Positions 50,334 through 60,318 are shown, counted from the first letter of the stretch. The stretch is 64,000 nt of DNA from Flavobacterium hibernum (GCF_000832125.1 NZ_JPRK01000015.1:124001-188000); one strand, 5' to 3'. The notes: generated from the sequence alone by a model not told the origin. Program-made: numbers and translations.

Positions 50334-53300
50334 CTACATATTCCTTCTATATTGCCCACCAACTTCAAACAATGCCGAAGTAATTTGACCAAGTGAACAA
50401 ATCTTTGTAGCTTCCATTAAATGGTCGAATAAGTTTTCGTTTTTTATCGCGGCTTCTTGTAGTTTGTTTAAGTGCTCGTTTACTTTTGCTTCGTGAAACT
50501 GGTGTAAGTTATCGAGCATTGTAATTTGATATTGTTTTTCTTCTTCGGTGGCGCGAATTACTTCTGCCGGAATAACCGTTGGAGAACCTTTTGAACTTAG
50601 GAACGTGTTTACACCCACAATTGGGAAATCTCCGTTGTGTTTTAGGGTTTCATAATACAAACTTTCTTCCTGAATTTTCGAACGTTGGTACATCGTTTCC
50701 ATTGCACCAAGAACACCGCCACGCTCTGTAATTCGGTCGAATTCTTGTAAAACGGCAGCTTCAACCAAATCTGTCAATTCTTCGATAATGAACGAACCTT
50801 GAATTGGGTTTTCGTTTTTGGCCAAACCTAATTCTTTATTAATAATCAACTGAATTGCCATTGCTCTACGCACAGATTCTTCGGTTGGTGTTGTAATGGC
50901 TTCATCGTAAGCATTGGTATGCAATGAATTACAGTTGTCGTAAATTGCATACAAAGCCTGCAAAGTCGTTCTAATATCGTTGAAATCGATTTCCTGTGCA
51001 TGTAGAGAACGCCCTGAAGTCTGAATATGATATTTTAGCATTTGTGCTCTTTCGTTGGCTCCGTATTTGTTTTTCATGGCTTTTGCCCAAATTTTACGTG
51101 CCACACGACCAATTACTGAATATTCTGGATCTACTCCGTTTGAGAAGAAGAACGATAAATTTGGTCCAAAATCGTTAATGCTCATTCCGCGGCTCAAATA
51201 ATATTCCACGTAAGTGAAACCATTCGAAAGCGTAAATGCCAATTGTGTAATTGGGTTTGCTCCCGCCTCGGCAATATGATATCCCGAAATCGAAACCGAA
51301 TAAAAATTACGAACGTTTTTGGTAATAAAATATTCCTGAACGTCACCCATTAATCTTAGTGCAAATTCGGTCGAGAAAATACAAGTGTTTTGCGCCTGAT
51401 CTTCTTTCAAAATATCGGCTTGAACTGTTCCACGAACTTGCGATAATGTTTTGGCTTTAATATCGTTATAAACTTCCAAAGGTAAAACCTCATCGCCCGT
51501 AACGCCCAAAAGCATTAAACCAAGACCATTATTTCCTTCGGGTAAATCGCCTTGATATTTAGGGCGTTCCGTTCCTTTTTCCTTATATATTTTGTTGATT
51601 TTAGCCTCAACTTCTTTTTCCAGTTCGTTGGCTTTAATGTAATATTCGCATTGCTGATCGATCGCCGCATTCATAAAAAAGCCTAACAACATTGGCGCTG
51701 GTCCATTTATGGTCATACTTACAGAGGTTAAAGCATGAACCAAGTCGAAACCTGAATATAGTTTTTTAGCATCGTCAAGACAACAAATAGAAACTCCTGC
51801 ATTACCAATTTTTCCGTAAATATCCGGACGCAAATCTGGGTCGTTTCCGTATAAAGTTACACTATCAAAAGCGGTCGAAAGTCGTTTTGCAGGTAATCCC
51901 GCGCTCACATAGTGAAAACGTTTGTTGGTTCTTTCCGGTCCGCCCTCACCCGCAAACATTCTTGAGGGATCTTCGCCTTCACGTTTAAACGGGTATAATC
52001 CTGATGCAAACGGAAATTCTCCAGGAACATTTTCCTGTAAATTCCAACGCAAAATATCGCCCCAAGCTTCATATTTAGGCAAAGCTATTTTTGGTATTTG
52101 CAAGTGCGATAAACTCTCTGTATGTGTCGCGATTTTAATTTCTTTATCACGAACTTTAAAGGTATAAACCGGATTTTTGTATTTGTTTACCTTTTCATCC
52201 CAATTCAGGATAATTTCCCAATTGTACGGATCTAAATCCATTTTTACTTTATCAAACTGATTTAGTAAAAGATTCAGAAATATTCTATTTTCGTCGTGTG
52301 CTTCGACTGCGCTTGGTAAAACGGTCGAATCGTCGATTCCTGCTTTATTAATTTGTGGTATTTTCCCTGAAACCGATTCTATGGTTTTAAAAATTCCGTA
52401 TAATTTTTGTGCTACTTTTTGTTGCGAAAGGGCACTTTCGTCATACGATCTGTTGTTCTCTGCAATTTCAGATAAATAACGAGTTCTGTGAGGCGGAATC
52501 ACAAAGATTTTCTCGCTCATTTCTTTCGTAATCTGAAAAGTCGATTTTAATTCAGATGCAGTTTTCTCTACAATTTTATCCATGATCGCTTTATAAAGCG
52601 TGTTCATTCCCGGATCGTTAAACTGCGAAGCAATGGTTCCGAAAACCGGCATTTCATCAGGATTTTTATCCCAAAGATTATGGTTGCGTTGGTATTGTTT
52701 TTTAACGTCACGAATGGCATCAAGAGCTCCTCTTTTATCAAATTTGTTTAAAGCTACCAAATCAGCAAAATCAAGCATGTCGATTTTTTCTAATTGTGTT
52801 GCAGCTCCAAATTCTGGTGTCATTACATATAACGATACATCAGAATGATCCATAATCTCGGTATCAGATTGTCCAATTCCCGAAGTTTCCAAAATAATCA
52901 AATCGTATTTTGCAGCTTTTAAAACCTGAATCGCTTCGGATACATATTTAGACAATGCCAAATTTGATTGTCGTGTTGCCAACGAACGCATATAAACGCG
53001 AGGATTATTTATGGCATTCATACGGATTCTGTCTCCTAAAAGTGCTCCTCCTGTTTTTCTTTTTGATGGATCGACAGAAATTAATCCGATTGTTTTTTCA
53101 GGAAAATCAATTAAAAATCGACGAACCAATTCATCAACCAAAGACGATTTTCCGGCTCCACCAGTTCCTGTAATTCCAAGAACCGGAATTTTAGAATTAG
53201 CATTGCTTTCGTGAATTTTATCAAAAACCGGTTTTGCAATTTCAGGAAAATTCTCAGCAGCCGATATTAAACGTGCAATTGCCGTTGGAACTTTATTTTC

Positions 53301-53774
53301 GATATGATCAATTTCTCCGTTTAGTTTATCTCCAATAGGATAATCTGAACGTTCTACCAAATCATTAATCATTCCTTGTAAACCTAAAGAACGTCCGTCA
53401 TCTGGAGAATAAATTCTTGTAATACCATATTCATGTAATTCTGAAATTTCACTTGGCAAAATTACTCCACCACCGCCGCCAAATATTTTAATATGCCCCG
53501 CTCCTTTTTCATGAAGCAAGTCATACATATATTTAAAGTATTCGTTGTGTCCGCCTTGGTACGATGTCATTGCAATTGCATTGGCGTCTTCCTGAATGGC
53601 AGTATTTACCACTTCTTCGACACTTCTATCGTGTCCTAAATGAATTACTTCAACTCCAGTTGACTGAATTATACGGCGCATGATATTGATCGCTGCATCG
53701 TGCCCGTCAAAAAGAGAAGCTGCTGTGACAATTCTTACTTTATTTTTAGGAATATATGGTATTTGTTGTTCCAT
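50334..53774 (-). CDS. icmF: Fused isobutyryl-CoA mutase IcmF (B12-binding, G-protein chaperone, mutase)
   Basis: 1146 residues with the IcmF layout in one chain. The N-terminal B12-binding domain (about 10-150) has His25 in FDGHDAA, the cobalt-ligating residue. The central MeaB-like G-protein domain (about 190-480) has Walker A GTGGAGKSS (Lys209) and NKFDKRG. The C-terminal mutase domain (about 560-1140) has PFKREGEDPSRMFAGEGGPERTNKR and RGTVQADILKEDQAQNT. The enzyme interconverts isobutyryl-CoA and n-butyryl-CoA with adenosylcobalamin. In other fused mutases the substrate can differ (pivalyl-, isovaleryl-CoA). It is a single gene, upstream of which lies the divergent L,D-transpeptidase. Confidence 0.95.
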   Translation of the reverse strand: MEQQIPYIPKNKVRIVTAASLFDGHDAAINIMRRIIQSTGVEVIHLGHDRSVEEVVNTAIQEDANAIAMTSYQGGHNEYFKYMYDLLHEKGAGHIKIFGGGGGVILPSEISELHEYGITRIYSPDDGRSLGLQGMINDLVERSDYPIGDKLNGEIDHIENKVPTAIARLISAAENFPEIAKPVFDKIHESNANSKIPVLGITGTGGAGKSSLVDELVRRFLIDFPEKTIGLISVDPSKRKTGGALLGDRIRMNAINNPRVYMRSLATRQSNLALSKYVSEAIQVLKAAKYDLIILETSGIGQSDTEIMDHSDVSLYVMTPEFGAATQLEKIDMLDFADLVALNKFDKRGALDAIRDVKKQYQRNHNLWDKNPDEMPVFGTIASQFNDPGMNTLYKAIMDKIVEKTASELKSTFQITKEMSEKIFVIPPHRTRYLSEIAENNRSYDESALSQQKVAQKLYGIFKTIESVSGKIPQINKAGIDDSTVLPSAVEAHDENRIFLNLLLNQFDKVKMDLDPYNWEIILNWDEKVNKYKNPVYTFKVRDKEIKIATHTESLSHLQIPKIALPKYEAWGDILRWNLQENVPGEFPFASGLYPFKREGEDPSRMFAGEGGPERTNKRFHYVSAGLPAKRLSTAFDSVTLYGNDPDLRPDIYGKIGNAGVSICCLDDAKKLYSGFDLVHALTSVSMTINGPAPMLLGFFMNAAIDQQCEYYIKANELEKEVEAKINKIYKEKGTERPKYQGDLPEGNNGLGLMLLGVTGDEVLPLEVYNDIKAKTLSQVRGTVQADILKEDQAQNTCIFSTEFALRLMGDVQEYFITKNVRNFYSVSISGYHIAEAGANPITQLAFTLSNGFTYVEYYLSRGMSINDFGPNLSFFFSNGVDPEYSVIGRVARKIWAKAMKNKYGANERAQMLKYHIQTSGRSLHAQEIDFNDIRTTLQALYAIYDNCNSLHTNAYDEAITTPTEESVRRAMAIQLIINKELGLAKNENPIQGSFIIEELTDLVEAAVLQEFDRITERGGVLGAMETMYQRSKIQEESLYYETLKHNGDFPIVGVNTFLSSKGSPTVIPAEVIRATEEEKQYQITMLDNLHQFHEAKVNEHLNKLQEAAIKNENLFDHLMEATKICSLGQITSALFEVGGQYRRNM

Positions 53775-54066
53775 TTTATGAATATGATAATTTTAAGGGA
53801 GCAATTTACAAAATATTTTAATATTTGATTATCGTAATAGCTTTATGTTAACATAAAAAATAATTATTTTTTTATTATAAGGGTAACAATTTACGCAATG
53901 AGTTGATATATAGATATAAAACCTACAAACATGGCAATTTCGCAACTTTAAAACATAATCTAATAACCTGTAAAGCAGTACAGTAAAGTAATTTAGCAGT
54001 ATATAAAAACCCCCAAATTTTTACTAAAACTAAAACAGAAAAGCAACAACGTAAAAATTTTAAAAA

Positions 54067-55263
54067 ATGAAAACTTTATATTCACTTAGCCTAATTTTAT
54101 CTCTTAGTTTTTTCATTTCCTCTTTTAATGGTATTGAAAAAGAGAATTTAAACAACAGATCTTCAAAATCTAATTTAGATACTTTATCTACTAAATCTAC
54201 TTTAGAAGAAGAAAACAATACTGTACTTTTTAATCAGTACAACAAATTGCAAAATGCTCTAAAAAAATATAAAAAAATAGCGGCCGAAGACTCTTGGAAA
54301 CCAATGACTCTTGCTACTCCTTACAAAGATATCAGACCTGACGAGAAATCAATTACGGTGGCCGAGATTAGAAATAGACTATTTATAATGGGGGATTTAA
54401 AAAATGATTCTAAAAGTGATTTTTATGATCAGGAATTAATGGATGGTGTAATGAAATATAAATTACGTAATGGTTTAAAACCAAATTATATTATTACCGA
54501 AGATCATATTAAAGACTTGAACGAAAGTATCGAGGAAAAAATAAGAAGAATCAACATTAATATGGAACGTTGCAAATCAATTTCTCAAAAATTGCTAACG
54601 AATAAAGAATACATTATGGTGAATGTGCCATCATATGAGTTGGTTTATGTAAAGAATGGCAAAATCGAACTTGAATCTAAAGTTTTTGTTGGAGCTCCTT
54701 TAACTAAAACCACAATTTTTGACGGAAACATTGACAAAGTTGTTTTTAGTCCTTATTGGACAGTTCCGCAAAGTATTGTTGACAACGAATTAAAATCTAA
54801 GATTGCCGCAGACAAAAATTATTTAGCCGACCACAATATGGAAATTATAAATGGTCAGGTGAGACAAAAACCCGGTCCTGACAATTCATTAGGTTTGGTG
54901 AAATTTATTTTCCCTAATCCAGATGATATTTATATGCACGACACACCTGCCAAAACATTATTTGATTTCGATAAAAGAACTTTTAGCCATGGTTGCGTTA
55001 ACGTAAGTAAAGCCAAAGAACTTGCCATTGCGATGCTACAAGATTATCCTGAATGGACTGCTGAAAAAATTGATAAAGCTATGGAAGGTACCGAAGAAAC
55101 AACTTTTAAATTGCCCAATAAAGTTCCAATCTACATTACATACTTTACAACTTGGGTAAATGATTCTGGCGAAATTTGTTTCTATCAAGATGTTTATGAT
55201 AGAGATGGCGATTTAAATAAAATTACGATCTCAAAAGAAATACTTGCTTCAAACAAATTCTAA
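54067..55263 (+). CDS. L,D-transpeptidase (YkuD family), exported
   Basis: 398 residues with an N-terminal signal-like segment (about 1-22). The catalytic core includes His308-Gly309-Cys310 in FSHGCVNV with Cys310 as nucleophile, plus MHDTPAKTLFDFDKR, as in the YcbB/YkuD group. An N-terminal region (about 90-180) has the helical pattern of a peptidoglycan-binding domain (EIRNRLFIMGDLKND). The enzyme makes 3-3 cross-links or attaches proteins in peptidoglycan. A promoter-like GTAATTTAGCAG at 53988 is shared with the exported paralogues near 44 and 45 kb. Confidence 0.9.
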   Translation: MKTLYSLSLILSLSFFISSFNGIEKENLNNRSSKSNLDTLSTKSTLEEENNTVLFNQYNKLQNALKKYKKIAAEDSWKPMTLATPYKDIRPDEKSITVAEIRNRLFIMGDLKNDSKSDFYDQELMDGVMKYKLRNGLKPNYIITEDHIKDLNESIEEKIRRININMERCKSISQKLLTNKEYIMVNVPSYELVYVKNGKIELESKVFVGAPLTKTTIFDGNIDKVVFSPYWTVPQSIVDNELKSKIAADKNYLADHNMEIINGQVRQKPGPDNSLGLVKFIFPNPDDIYMHDTPAKTLFDFDKRTFSHGCVNVSKAKELAIAMLQDYPEWTAEKIDKAMEGTEETTFKLPNKVPIYITYFTTWVNDSGEICFYQDVYDRDGDLNKITISKEILASNKF

Positions 55264-55284
55264 AATTAAAAAAGTCTATACTAT

Positions 55285-55318
55285 AATCGGAAACCATTTT
55301 CACAATGAGTTTCCGATT
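55285..55318 (+). terminator. Terminator of the L,D-transpeptidase
   Basis: AATCGGAAAC / GTTTCCGATT with a 14-base loop is followed by TTTTTTTT. Confidence 0.85.
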
Positions 55319-55441
55319 TTTTTTATTTAAAAAATAACCTAAGTTGTTAATTTTAAATCTTTTACAGACTAAAAATAAAACCAAATCGACTGACCTTTGC
55401 TTCATAATAATACCACTAATTTTTAATTAAAATTAATTATC

Positions 55442-55783
55442 ATGAAAACAGAGAATATAGACGGATTAACCCTTTTCGAAATAAATTTATTGATTCAGCA
55501 AGGTGGTCGATTTATAATGTTTCCAAATTTAATGACTAACGTTAAAAGTTCAACTATTTATTTTGTACGTCCCGAAGAAAAAATATTCAAATACGTCATA
55601 AAACACTTTTTAAAGAGTTTATTAAAAAGTTGGCGCACATTTCCTTTAAGACCTTTTTATGTCTCCAAATCTTTATTTTATTTAGCGATTGGCGGTAACA
55701 ATAATACCTATAATATATTAGCCGATTTAAAGCAAATGAATCCTGTGCATAATCCTAATTTATATTGCTTAGAATACGTTTAA
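55442..55783 (+). CDS. Conserved small protein of unknown function
   Basis: 113 residues, no signal peptide. It contains aromatic and hydrophobic segments (FEINLLIQQGGRFIMFPNLM, FYLAIGGNNNTYNIL) with no recognised fold. A terminator follows at 55806. It is probably a stand-alone gene. Confidence 0.65.
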   Translation: MKTENIDGLTLFEINLLIQQGGRFIMFPNLMTNVKSSTIYFVRPEEKIFKYVIKHFLKSLLKSWRTFPLRPFYVSKSLFYLAIGGNNNTYNILADLKQMNPVHNPNLYCLEYV

Positions 55784-55805
55784 ATCTTATTTTTTTTAAA
55801 TTATT

Positions 55806-55837
55806 AAAGCGAAAATATCCTGCTATATTTTCGCTTT
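55806..55837 (+). terminator. Terminator after the small unknown gene
   Basis: AAAGCGAAAATA / TATTTTCGCTTT around TCCTGC is followed by TTTTTATTT. Confidence 0.88.
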
Positions 55838-55927
55838 TTTTATTTATAAAACCCATAACTTCAAAAAAATATGTACTTTTAAATTTCAATTTCAATGGTA
55901 AACAAACTCAAGACTTTAAACTAAATT

Positions 55928-56350
55928 ATGGAAGACTCAAACGAATTAATCGCTAGAAAAAGTTGGTGGGACAGAAACTGGAAATGGCTTGTACCAACAG
56001 GATGTTTAAGTATTATACTTCTGTTTGTTTTATTTATTGTTGGAATTTTCTTTGGCGTTACCTCAATGATGAAAGATTCTGATGTTTATAAAGAGGTTAT
56101 GACCGAAGTACAACACAATACTACTATAATTGAAAAACTTGGAAAACCCATCGAAGAAGATGGAATGACGTCGGGCAATATCAGTCTTAGTAATGATACC
56201 GGAAATTGCGATTTACAAATTCCTATAAAAGGCTCTAAAGGAAAAGGAACGATTTTTATTGTTGCCGAAAAAAGAGGAACCTGGAAATACAGCGTAAAAT
56301 CTGTTTATATTGAGAACACAAAAGAGGAAATTGATTTGCTGAAGAAGTAA
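55928..56350 (+). CDS. Coa1-like membrane protein
   Basis: 140 residues. One membrane helix at residues about 20-45 (WLVPTGCLSIILLFVLFIVGIFF) is followed by a soluble beta domain (KEVMTEVQHNTTIIEKLGKPIEED, GNCDLQIPIKGSKGKGTIF). This pattern matches the Coa1/cytochrome oxidase assembly-like family (PF08695), common in Bacteroidota, usually with unknown bacterial role. It is 5 bases before the lipoprotein gene, so they are cotranscribed. Confidence 0.8.
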   Translation: MEDSNELIARKSWWDRNWKWLVPTGCLSIILLFVLFIVGIFFGVTSMMKDSDVYKEVMTEVQHNTTIIEKLGKPIEEDGMTSGNISLSNDTGNCDLQIPIKGSKGKGTIFIVAEKRGTWKYSVKSVYIENTKEEIDLLKK

Positions 56351-56355
56351 GTAAT

Positions 56356-56787
56356 ATGAACAAATACATCATTATAACATTCTTATTGTTTCTTTCTTCT
56401 TGTAACAAAATTGAGAATCATAAAACTTTATCTCAAGATGATATTAACCGTATAAAAAGTTTAAAAATTCTAGACGACGACGAAACTATTTATCAATTTT
56501 ATAGTCAGTTTAAAAATCAATTTGCGGGAAACTTTTATACGAATAAAAGAATTGCATCTTATTGGATCGACAAACGAGATGCAAAGAAAAACCAAACAGA
56601 CTTTGCCTATTATAAGGATATTATAAAAATTGACACAATATACAATTCCGGATTAACTTACTCACCGTATATGTTGATTACTACAAAAGGCAACAAAACA
56701 TTTCAGGTTAGTGTTGATGGCGAAAAAGACCTAATTAAATCTTTCTTTGAAAATAGTCTTCGAGAGTGGAGAAAAAGAAAAAACTGA
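56356..56787 (+). CDS. Lipoprotein of unknown function
   Basis: 143 residues. The signal ends in FLSSC with Cys16 lipidated. The remainder is charged and aromatic (FYSQFKNQFAGNFYTNKR, DKRDAKKNQTDFAYYKD) with no known domain. It is cotranscribed with the Coa1-like gene and may work with it. Confidence 0.72.
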   Translation: MNKYIIITFLLFLSSCNKIENHKTLSQDDINRIKSLKILDDDETIYQFYSQFKNQFAGNFYTNKRIASYWIDKRDAKKNQTDFAYYKDIIKIDTIYNSGLTYSPYMLITTKGNKTFQVSVDGEKDLIKSFFENSLREWRKRKN

Positions 56788-56942
56788 TTTACTGGTAAAA
56801 CAACAAATTACTGTACCCAATATTTATGCTATTTAGTTTTTAATGAACTTCGTTTGCAACGAATAGTAAAACTATTGTTAATTATAAAACAAATTGTATC
56901 TACCGCTCAAATAAAATTGTGGCTTTGTTTTTGAATAAGTAG

Positions 56943-56950
56943 TATTTTTG
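56943..56950 (+). promoter_or_regulatory. -7 box of the DUF4197 gene
   Basis: TATTTTTG matches TAnnTTTG and is 19 bases upstream of the ATG at 56970. Confidence 0.6.
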
Positions 56951-56969
56951 AAACTTATAAAACTACTTA

Positions 56970-57692
56970 ATGAAAAAGATTTTAATTTTAGCGCTTGTAT
57001 TTTCCCTTGGTTCTTATGCTCAGGTAAAAGAAACTTTAACTCAAAAAATAACAAAATTATCTACGCAAATTTCTGGAGTTGGCGGTGTTGATATTGCATC
57101 TGGATTAAAAGAAGCGCTCAATAAAGGAATTACACAACAAGTAAGCAAGCTAACGGCTGTTGATGGTTTTTATAAAAATGAAGCCGTTAAAATTCTTATG
57201 CCTGCCGAATTACAAAAAGTCGACGCTACTTTACGAAGAGTTGGTTTGGGCTCATTGGCAGATGAAGGCGTAAAAGTTCTAAATCGCGCTGCCGAAGATG
57301 CTGTAAAAGAAGCTACTCCAATATTTGTTTCGGCGGTTAAAAATATGTCGTTTACCGATGCCAAAAACATTCTGTTAGGAAATCAAAACGCAGCAACAAC
57401 TTATTTACAAAATAGTACCACAACGGCTTTATACGGAAAATTTAATCCGGTGATCAAAACCTCTTTCGAAAAAGTGGGTGCCGATGTGGTTTGGAAAAAC
57501 ATCATTAACAAATACAATACAATTCCGTTAGTTAAAAAGGTAAATCCAGATTTAACTGATTATACAACAAATCAAGCTTTGGCAGGAGTTTTTAAAATGA
57601 TCGCTGTCGAAGAAAAAGATATTCGTACTAATATCAATGCAAGAACAACACATGTGCTAAAAAGCGTGTTTGCAATGCAGGATAAAAAGTAA
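56970..57692 (+). CDS. DUF4197 family exported protein
   Basis: 240 residues with a signal peptide (about 1-17, ending YAQ). The rest is the helical DUF4197 domain with IASGLKEALNKGITQQVSKLTAVDGFYKNEAVKI, LPAELQKVDATLRRVGLG and TDYTTNQALAGVFKMIAVEEKDIR. Function is not known; members are widespread in Gram-negative bacteria and predicted periplasmic. The gene has its own promoter box. It is followed by a half-repeat and then purU. Confidence 0.9.
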   Translation: MKKILILALVFSLGSYAQVKETLTQKITKLSTQISGVGGVDIASGLKEALNKGITQQVSKLTAVDGFYKNEAVKILMPAELQKVDATLRRVGLGSLADEGVKVLNRAAEDAVKEATPIFVSAVKNMSFTDAKNILLGNQNAATTYLQNSTTTALYGKFNPVIKTSFEKVGADVVWKNIINKYNTIPLVKKVNPDLTDYTTNQALAGVFKMIAVEEKDIRTNINARTTHVLKSVFAMQDKK

Positions 57693-57704
57693 CTTTTACG
57701 AAGG

Positions 57705-57787
57705 TTCTAAGGGACAAAGATGCAAAGGTTCTGAGGTTGAAAAACTTTGCGAACTTTGCGTAAATCCTTGCGGACTTTGCGGTTAAC
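57705..57787. repeat. Two partial palindrome arms before purU
   Basis: GGTTCTAAGGGACAAAGATG and CAAAGGTTCTGAGG (57715-57740) belong to the CAAAGGTTCAGAGG family. AACTTTGCGAACTTTGCG and TTGCGGACTTTGCGGTTAAC (about 57752-57787) belong to the CGCAAAG family. Confidence 0.7.
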
Positions 57788-57805
57788 TAACCAAAAAAAC
57801 TTAAA

Positions 57806-58660
57806 ATGCAAAAAATAACCATTCTGATTCATTGTAAGGATCAAAAAGCAATTATTGCAACAGTGACTACTTTTATTGCTAAAGTAGAAGGAAATATTAC
57901 CTACATTGACCAACATGTTGATGTAGAGCAAAATGTATTTTTTATGCGATTGGAATGTGAATTTACCAATCCGGACACTACACTTGAAGGATTTAAAGCA
58001 GACTTTGAACAAAATATAGCTTCGACTTTTGATATGTCATGGGATTTGTACAATCAGGAACAAAAACCAAAAATGGCTTTGTTTGTATCCAAATACGATC
58101 ATTGCTTGTTTGATATTTTAGGGCGTTACAGCGCAGGCGAACTTAATGTCGAAATTCCGGTTATAATAAGTAATCACAATGATTTAAGATCTATTGCAGA
58201 GCGTTTTGATATTCCTTTTCATTGCGTTCCTTTTACTAAAGATATTAAAGAAGAAGGCGAAGCAAGACAAATTGAATTATTAGAAAAATACCAAATTAAC
58301 TTTATTGTTTTGGCTCGTTACATGCAAATTATAACGCCTAATTTGATTTCGCTTTACAAAAATAGAATCATCAATATTCATCATTCGTTTTTACCGGCAT
58401 TTCCGGGTGCAAAACCTTATCATTCGGCTTTTAAACGCGGTGTAAAAATTATTGGTGCAACAAGTCATTATGTTACTGCCGAATTAGACGAAGGTCCAAT
58501 TATCGAACAGGATATTGCGAGAGTTTCGCACATACATTCCGTTGATGATTTTATTATGAAAGGTCGTGACTTGGAGCGTATTGTTTTGGCTCGCGCTATC
58601 AAATTACATGCAGAACGTAAGACTATGGTTTATAGTAACAAAACAGTTGTTTTTTCTTAG
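57806..58660 (+). CDS. purU: Formyltetrahydrofolate deformylase
   Basis: 284 residues. An N-terminal ACT domain (about 4-85, KITILIHCKDQKAIIATVTTFIAKVEGNITYID) is followed by a formyltransferase-fold hydrolase with HHSFLPAFPGAKPYHSAFKRGVKIIGATSHYV, including the His and Asp/Asn catalytic region. PurU hydrolyses 10-formyltetrahydrofolate to formate and tetrahydrofolate, balancing one-carbon units and supplying formate for purine synthesis. The gene is single, with a terminator shared with katA. Confidence 0.96.
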   Translation: MQKITILIHCKDQKAIIATVTTFIAKVEGNITYIDQHVDVEQNVFFMRLECEFTNPDTTLEGFKADFEQNIASTFDMSWDLYNQEQKPKMALFVSKYDHCLFDILGRYSAGELNVEIPVIISNHNDLRSIAERFDIPFHCVPFTKDIKEEGEARQIELLEKYQINFIVLARYMQIITPNLISLYKNRIINIHHSFLPAFPGAKPYHSAFKRGVKIIGATSHYVTAELDEGPIIEQDIARVSHIHSVDDFIMKGRDLERIVLARAIKLHAERKTMVYSNKTVVFS

Positions 58661-58703
58661 GTTCAAAGTTACAGAGTTACAAAGGCTTTTTCTTAAATAA
58701 AAC

Positions 58704-58736
58704 AAACCCGACAGGTTTTAAAAACCTGTCGGGTTT
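58704..58736. terminator. Bidirectional terminator between purU and katA
   Basis: A 15-bp perfect stem AAACCCGACAGGTTT / AAACCTGTCGGGTTT around a 3-base loop. Confidence 0.92.
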
Positions 58737-58793
58737 ACTATTTAAACAATTTTTAAACTTAACTTCTTAGTAACTTAGTTCCTCAGAACCTTA

Positions 58794-60287
58794 TTACCTA
58801 ACCTTAATCAACAATCTTGGATCATCAAAAGTATTTACTTCATCCATTGTTAAGCCAAGAGCATTTGCTACACCTTCTCCATAAGCTGGATCCGCTTTAA
58901 AGCAGTTTCTAATGTGACGTATTTGAATAAACTTTTGCGCTCCTCCTACTTGTCCGGCTGTATTTTTAAACAACAATTGTTTTTTCTCATCTGTCAGTAA
59001 ATTGAATAATAAACCTGGCTGAGTAAAATAGTCATCATCGTCTTCTCTGAAATTATGTGCCCAGGCATCGCCATGAAGTGCTAATGGTGGTTCTTTAAAT
59101 TCAGGTTGTTCTTGCCATTCGCCAAAACTATTTGGCTCATAATGTATACGGCTTCCGTTGTTTCCGTCAACACGCATTGCACCATCTCTGTGGAACGTAT
59201 TATAAGGACATCTTGATGAGTTTACGGGAATTTGATAATTGTTAACCCCTAAACGATAGCGATGCGCATCTCCATAAGAAAACAAACGCGCTTGTAACAT
59301 TTTATCTGGCGAAAAACTTATTCCCGGAACAATATGCGCCGGATTAAAAGCAGCTTGTTCTACTTCGGCAAAATAATTTTCTGGGTTTTTGTTTAGTTCG
59401 AATTCTCCAACTGGAATTAGTGGATAATCTTTTTTCAACCAAACTTTAGTTAAATCAAAAGGATGGAAACGATAATTAGCAGCTTGTTCTTCAGTCATTA
59501 TCTGAATAAACATTTTCCATTTTGGAAAGTTTCCTTCTTCAATAGCATCAAATAAATCTCTTTGGTGACTTTCTCTGTCGCCACCTACTAATTTTGCAGC
59601 TTCTTCATCAGAAAGGTTATCGATTCCTTGTTGTGTTACAAAATGAAATTTAACATAATGTCTTTCGTTTTGAGCATTTAAGAAACTAAAGGTATGACTT
59701 CCAAATCCGTGCATTTGTCTGTACGATCTCGGAATTCCTCTATCACTCATTACAATTGTAATTTGGTGTAAAGCTTCGGGTAATAATGTCCAAAAATCCC
59801 AATTGTTATCAGCACTTCTCAAATTGGTTTTTGGATCACGTTTTACAGCATGATTTAAGTCCGGAAATTTCATTGGATCACGGAAAAAGAAAACTGGCGT
59901 ATTATTTCCTACCAAATCCCAATTTCCCTCGTTTGTATAAAATTTCAGGGCAAAGCCACGAATATCTCTTTCGGCATCAGCGGCACCTCTTTCTCCTGCA
60001 ACAGTTGAAAAACGTGCAAACATTTCGGTTTTTTTACCAATTTGCGAAAACAAATCAGCTCTTGTATATTTTGTAATGTCATGAGTAACAGTAAAAGTTC
60101 CGTATGCACCAGAACCTTTGGCATGCATTCTACGCTCCGGAATTACTTCGCGATCAAAATGAGCCATCTTTTCTAAAAACCAAAAATCTTGTAATAAAAC
60201 AGGTCCACGAGGTCCAGCTGTTTGAATGTTTTGGTTGTCTGGAACGGGTGTTCCTGTTGCAGTTGTTAATTTTTTCTTTGATTCCAT
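58794..60287 (-). CDS. katA: Monofunctional haem catalase
   Basis: 497 residues, small-subunit catalase size. The catalytic His55 is in RRMHAKGSGAYG, with the essential Asn in VGNNTPVFFFRD and the proximal haem-binding Tyr in RLFSYGDAHRYRLG. It destroys hydrogen peroxide in the cytoplasm. A TATATTTG -7 box lies at 60311-60318, 24 bases upstream. It is convergent with purU and divergent from the candidate small RNAs. No OxyR gene is visible nearby. Confidence 0.97.
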   Translation of the reverse strand: MESKKKLTTATGTPVPDNQNIQTAGPRGPVLLQDFWFLEKMAHFDREVIPERRMHAKGSGAYGTFTVTHDITKYTRADLFSQIGKKTEMFARFSTVAGERGAADAERDIRGFALKFYTNEGNWDLVGNNTPVFFFRDPMKFPDLNHAVKRDPKTNLRSADNNWDFWTLLPEALHQITIVMSDRGIPRSYRQMHGFGSHTFSFLNAQNERHYVKFHFVTQQGIDNLSDEEAAKLVGGDRESHQRDLFDAIEEGNFPKWKMFIQIMTEEQAANYRFHPFDLTKVWLKKDYPLIPVGEFELNKNPENYFAEVEQAAFNPAHIVPGISFSPDKMLQARLFSYGDAHRYRLGVNNYQIPVNSSRCPYNTFHRDGAMRVDGNNGSRIHYEPNSFGEWQEQPEFKEPPLALHGDAWAHNFREDDDDYFTQPGLLFNLLTDEKKQLLFKNTAGQVGGAQKFIQIRHIRNCFKADPAYGEGVANALGLTMDEVNTFDDPRLLIKVR

Positions 60288-60310
60288 ATTGCTGATATTT
60301 AATGTTTTAT

Positions 60311-60318
60311 CAAATATA
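60311..60318 (-). promoter_or_regulatory. katA -7 box
   Basis: TATATTTG on the minus strand matches TAnnTTTG. Confidence 0.6.
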
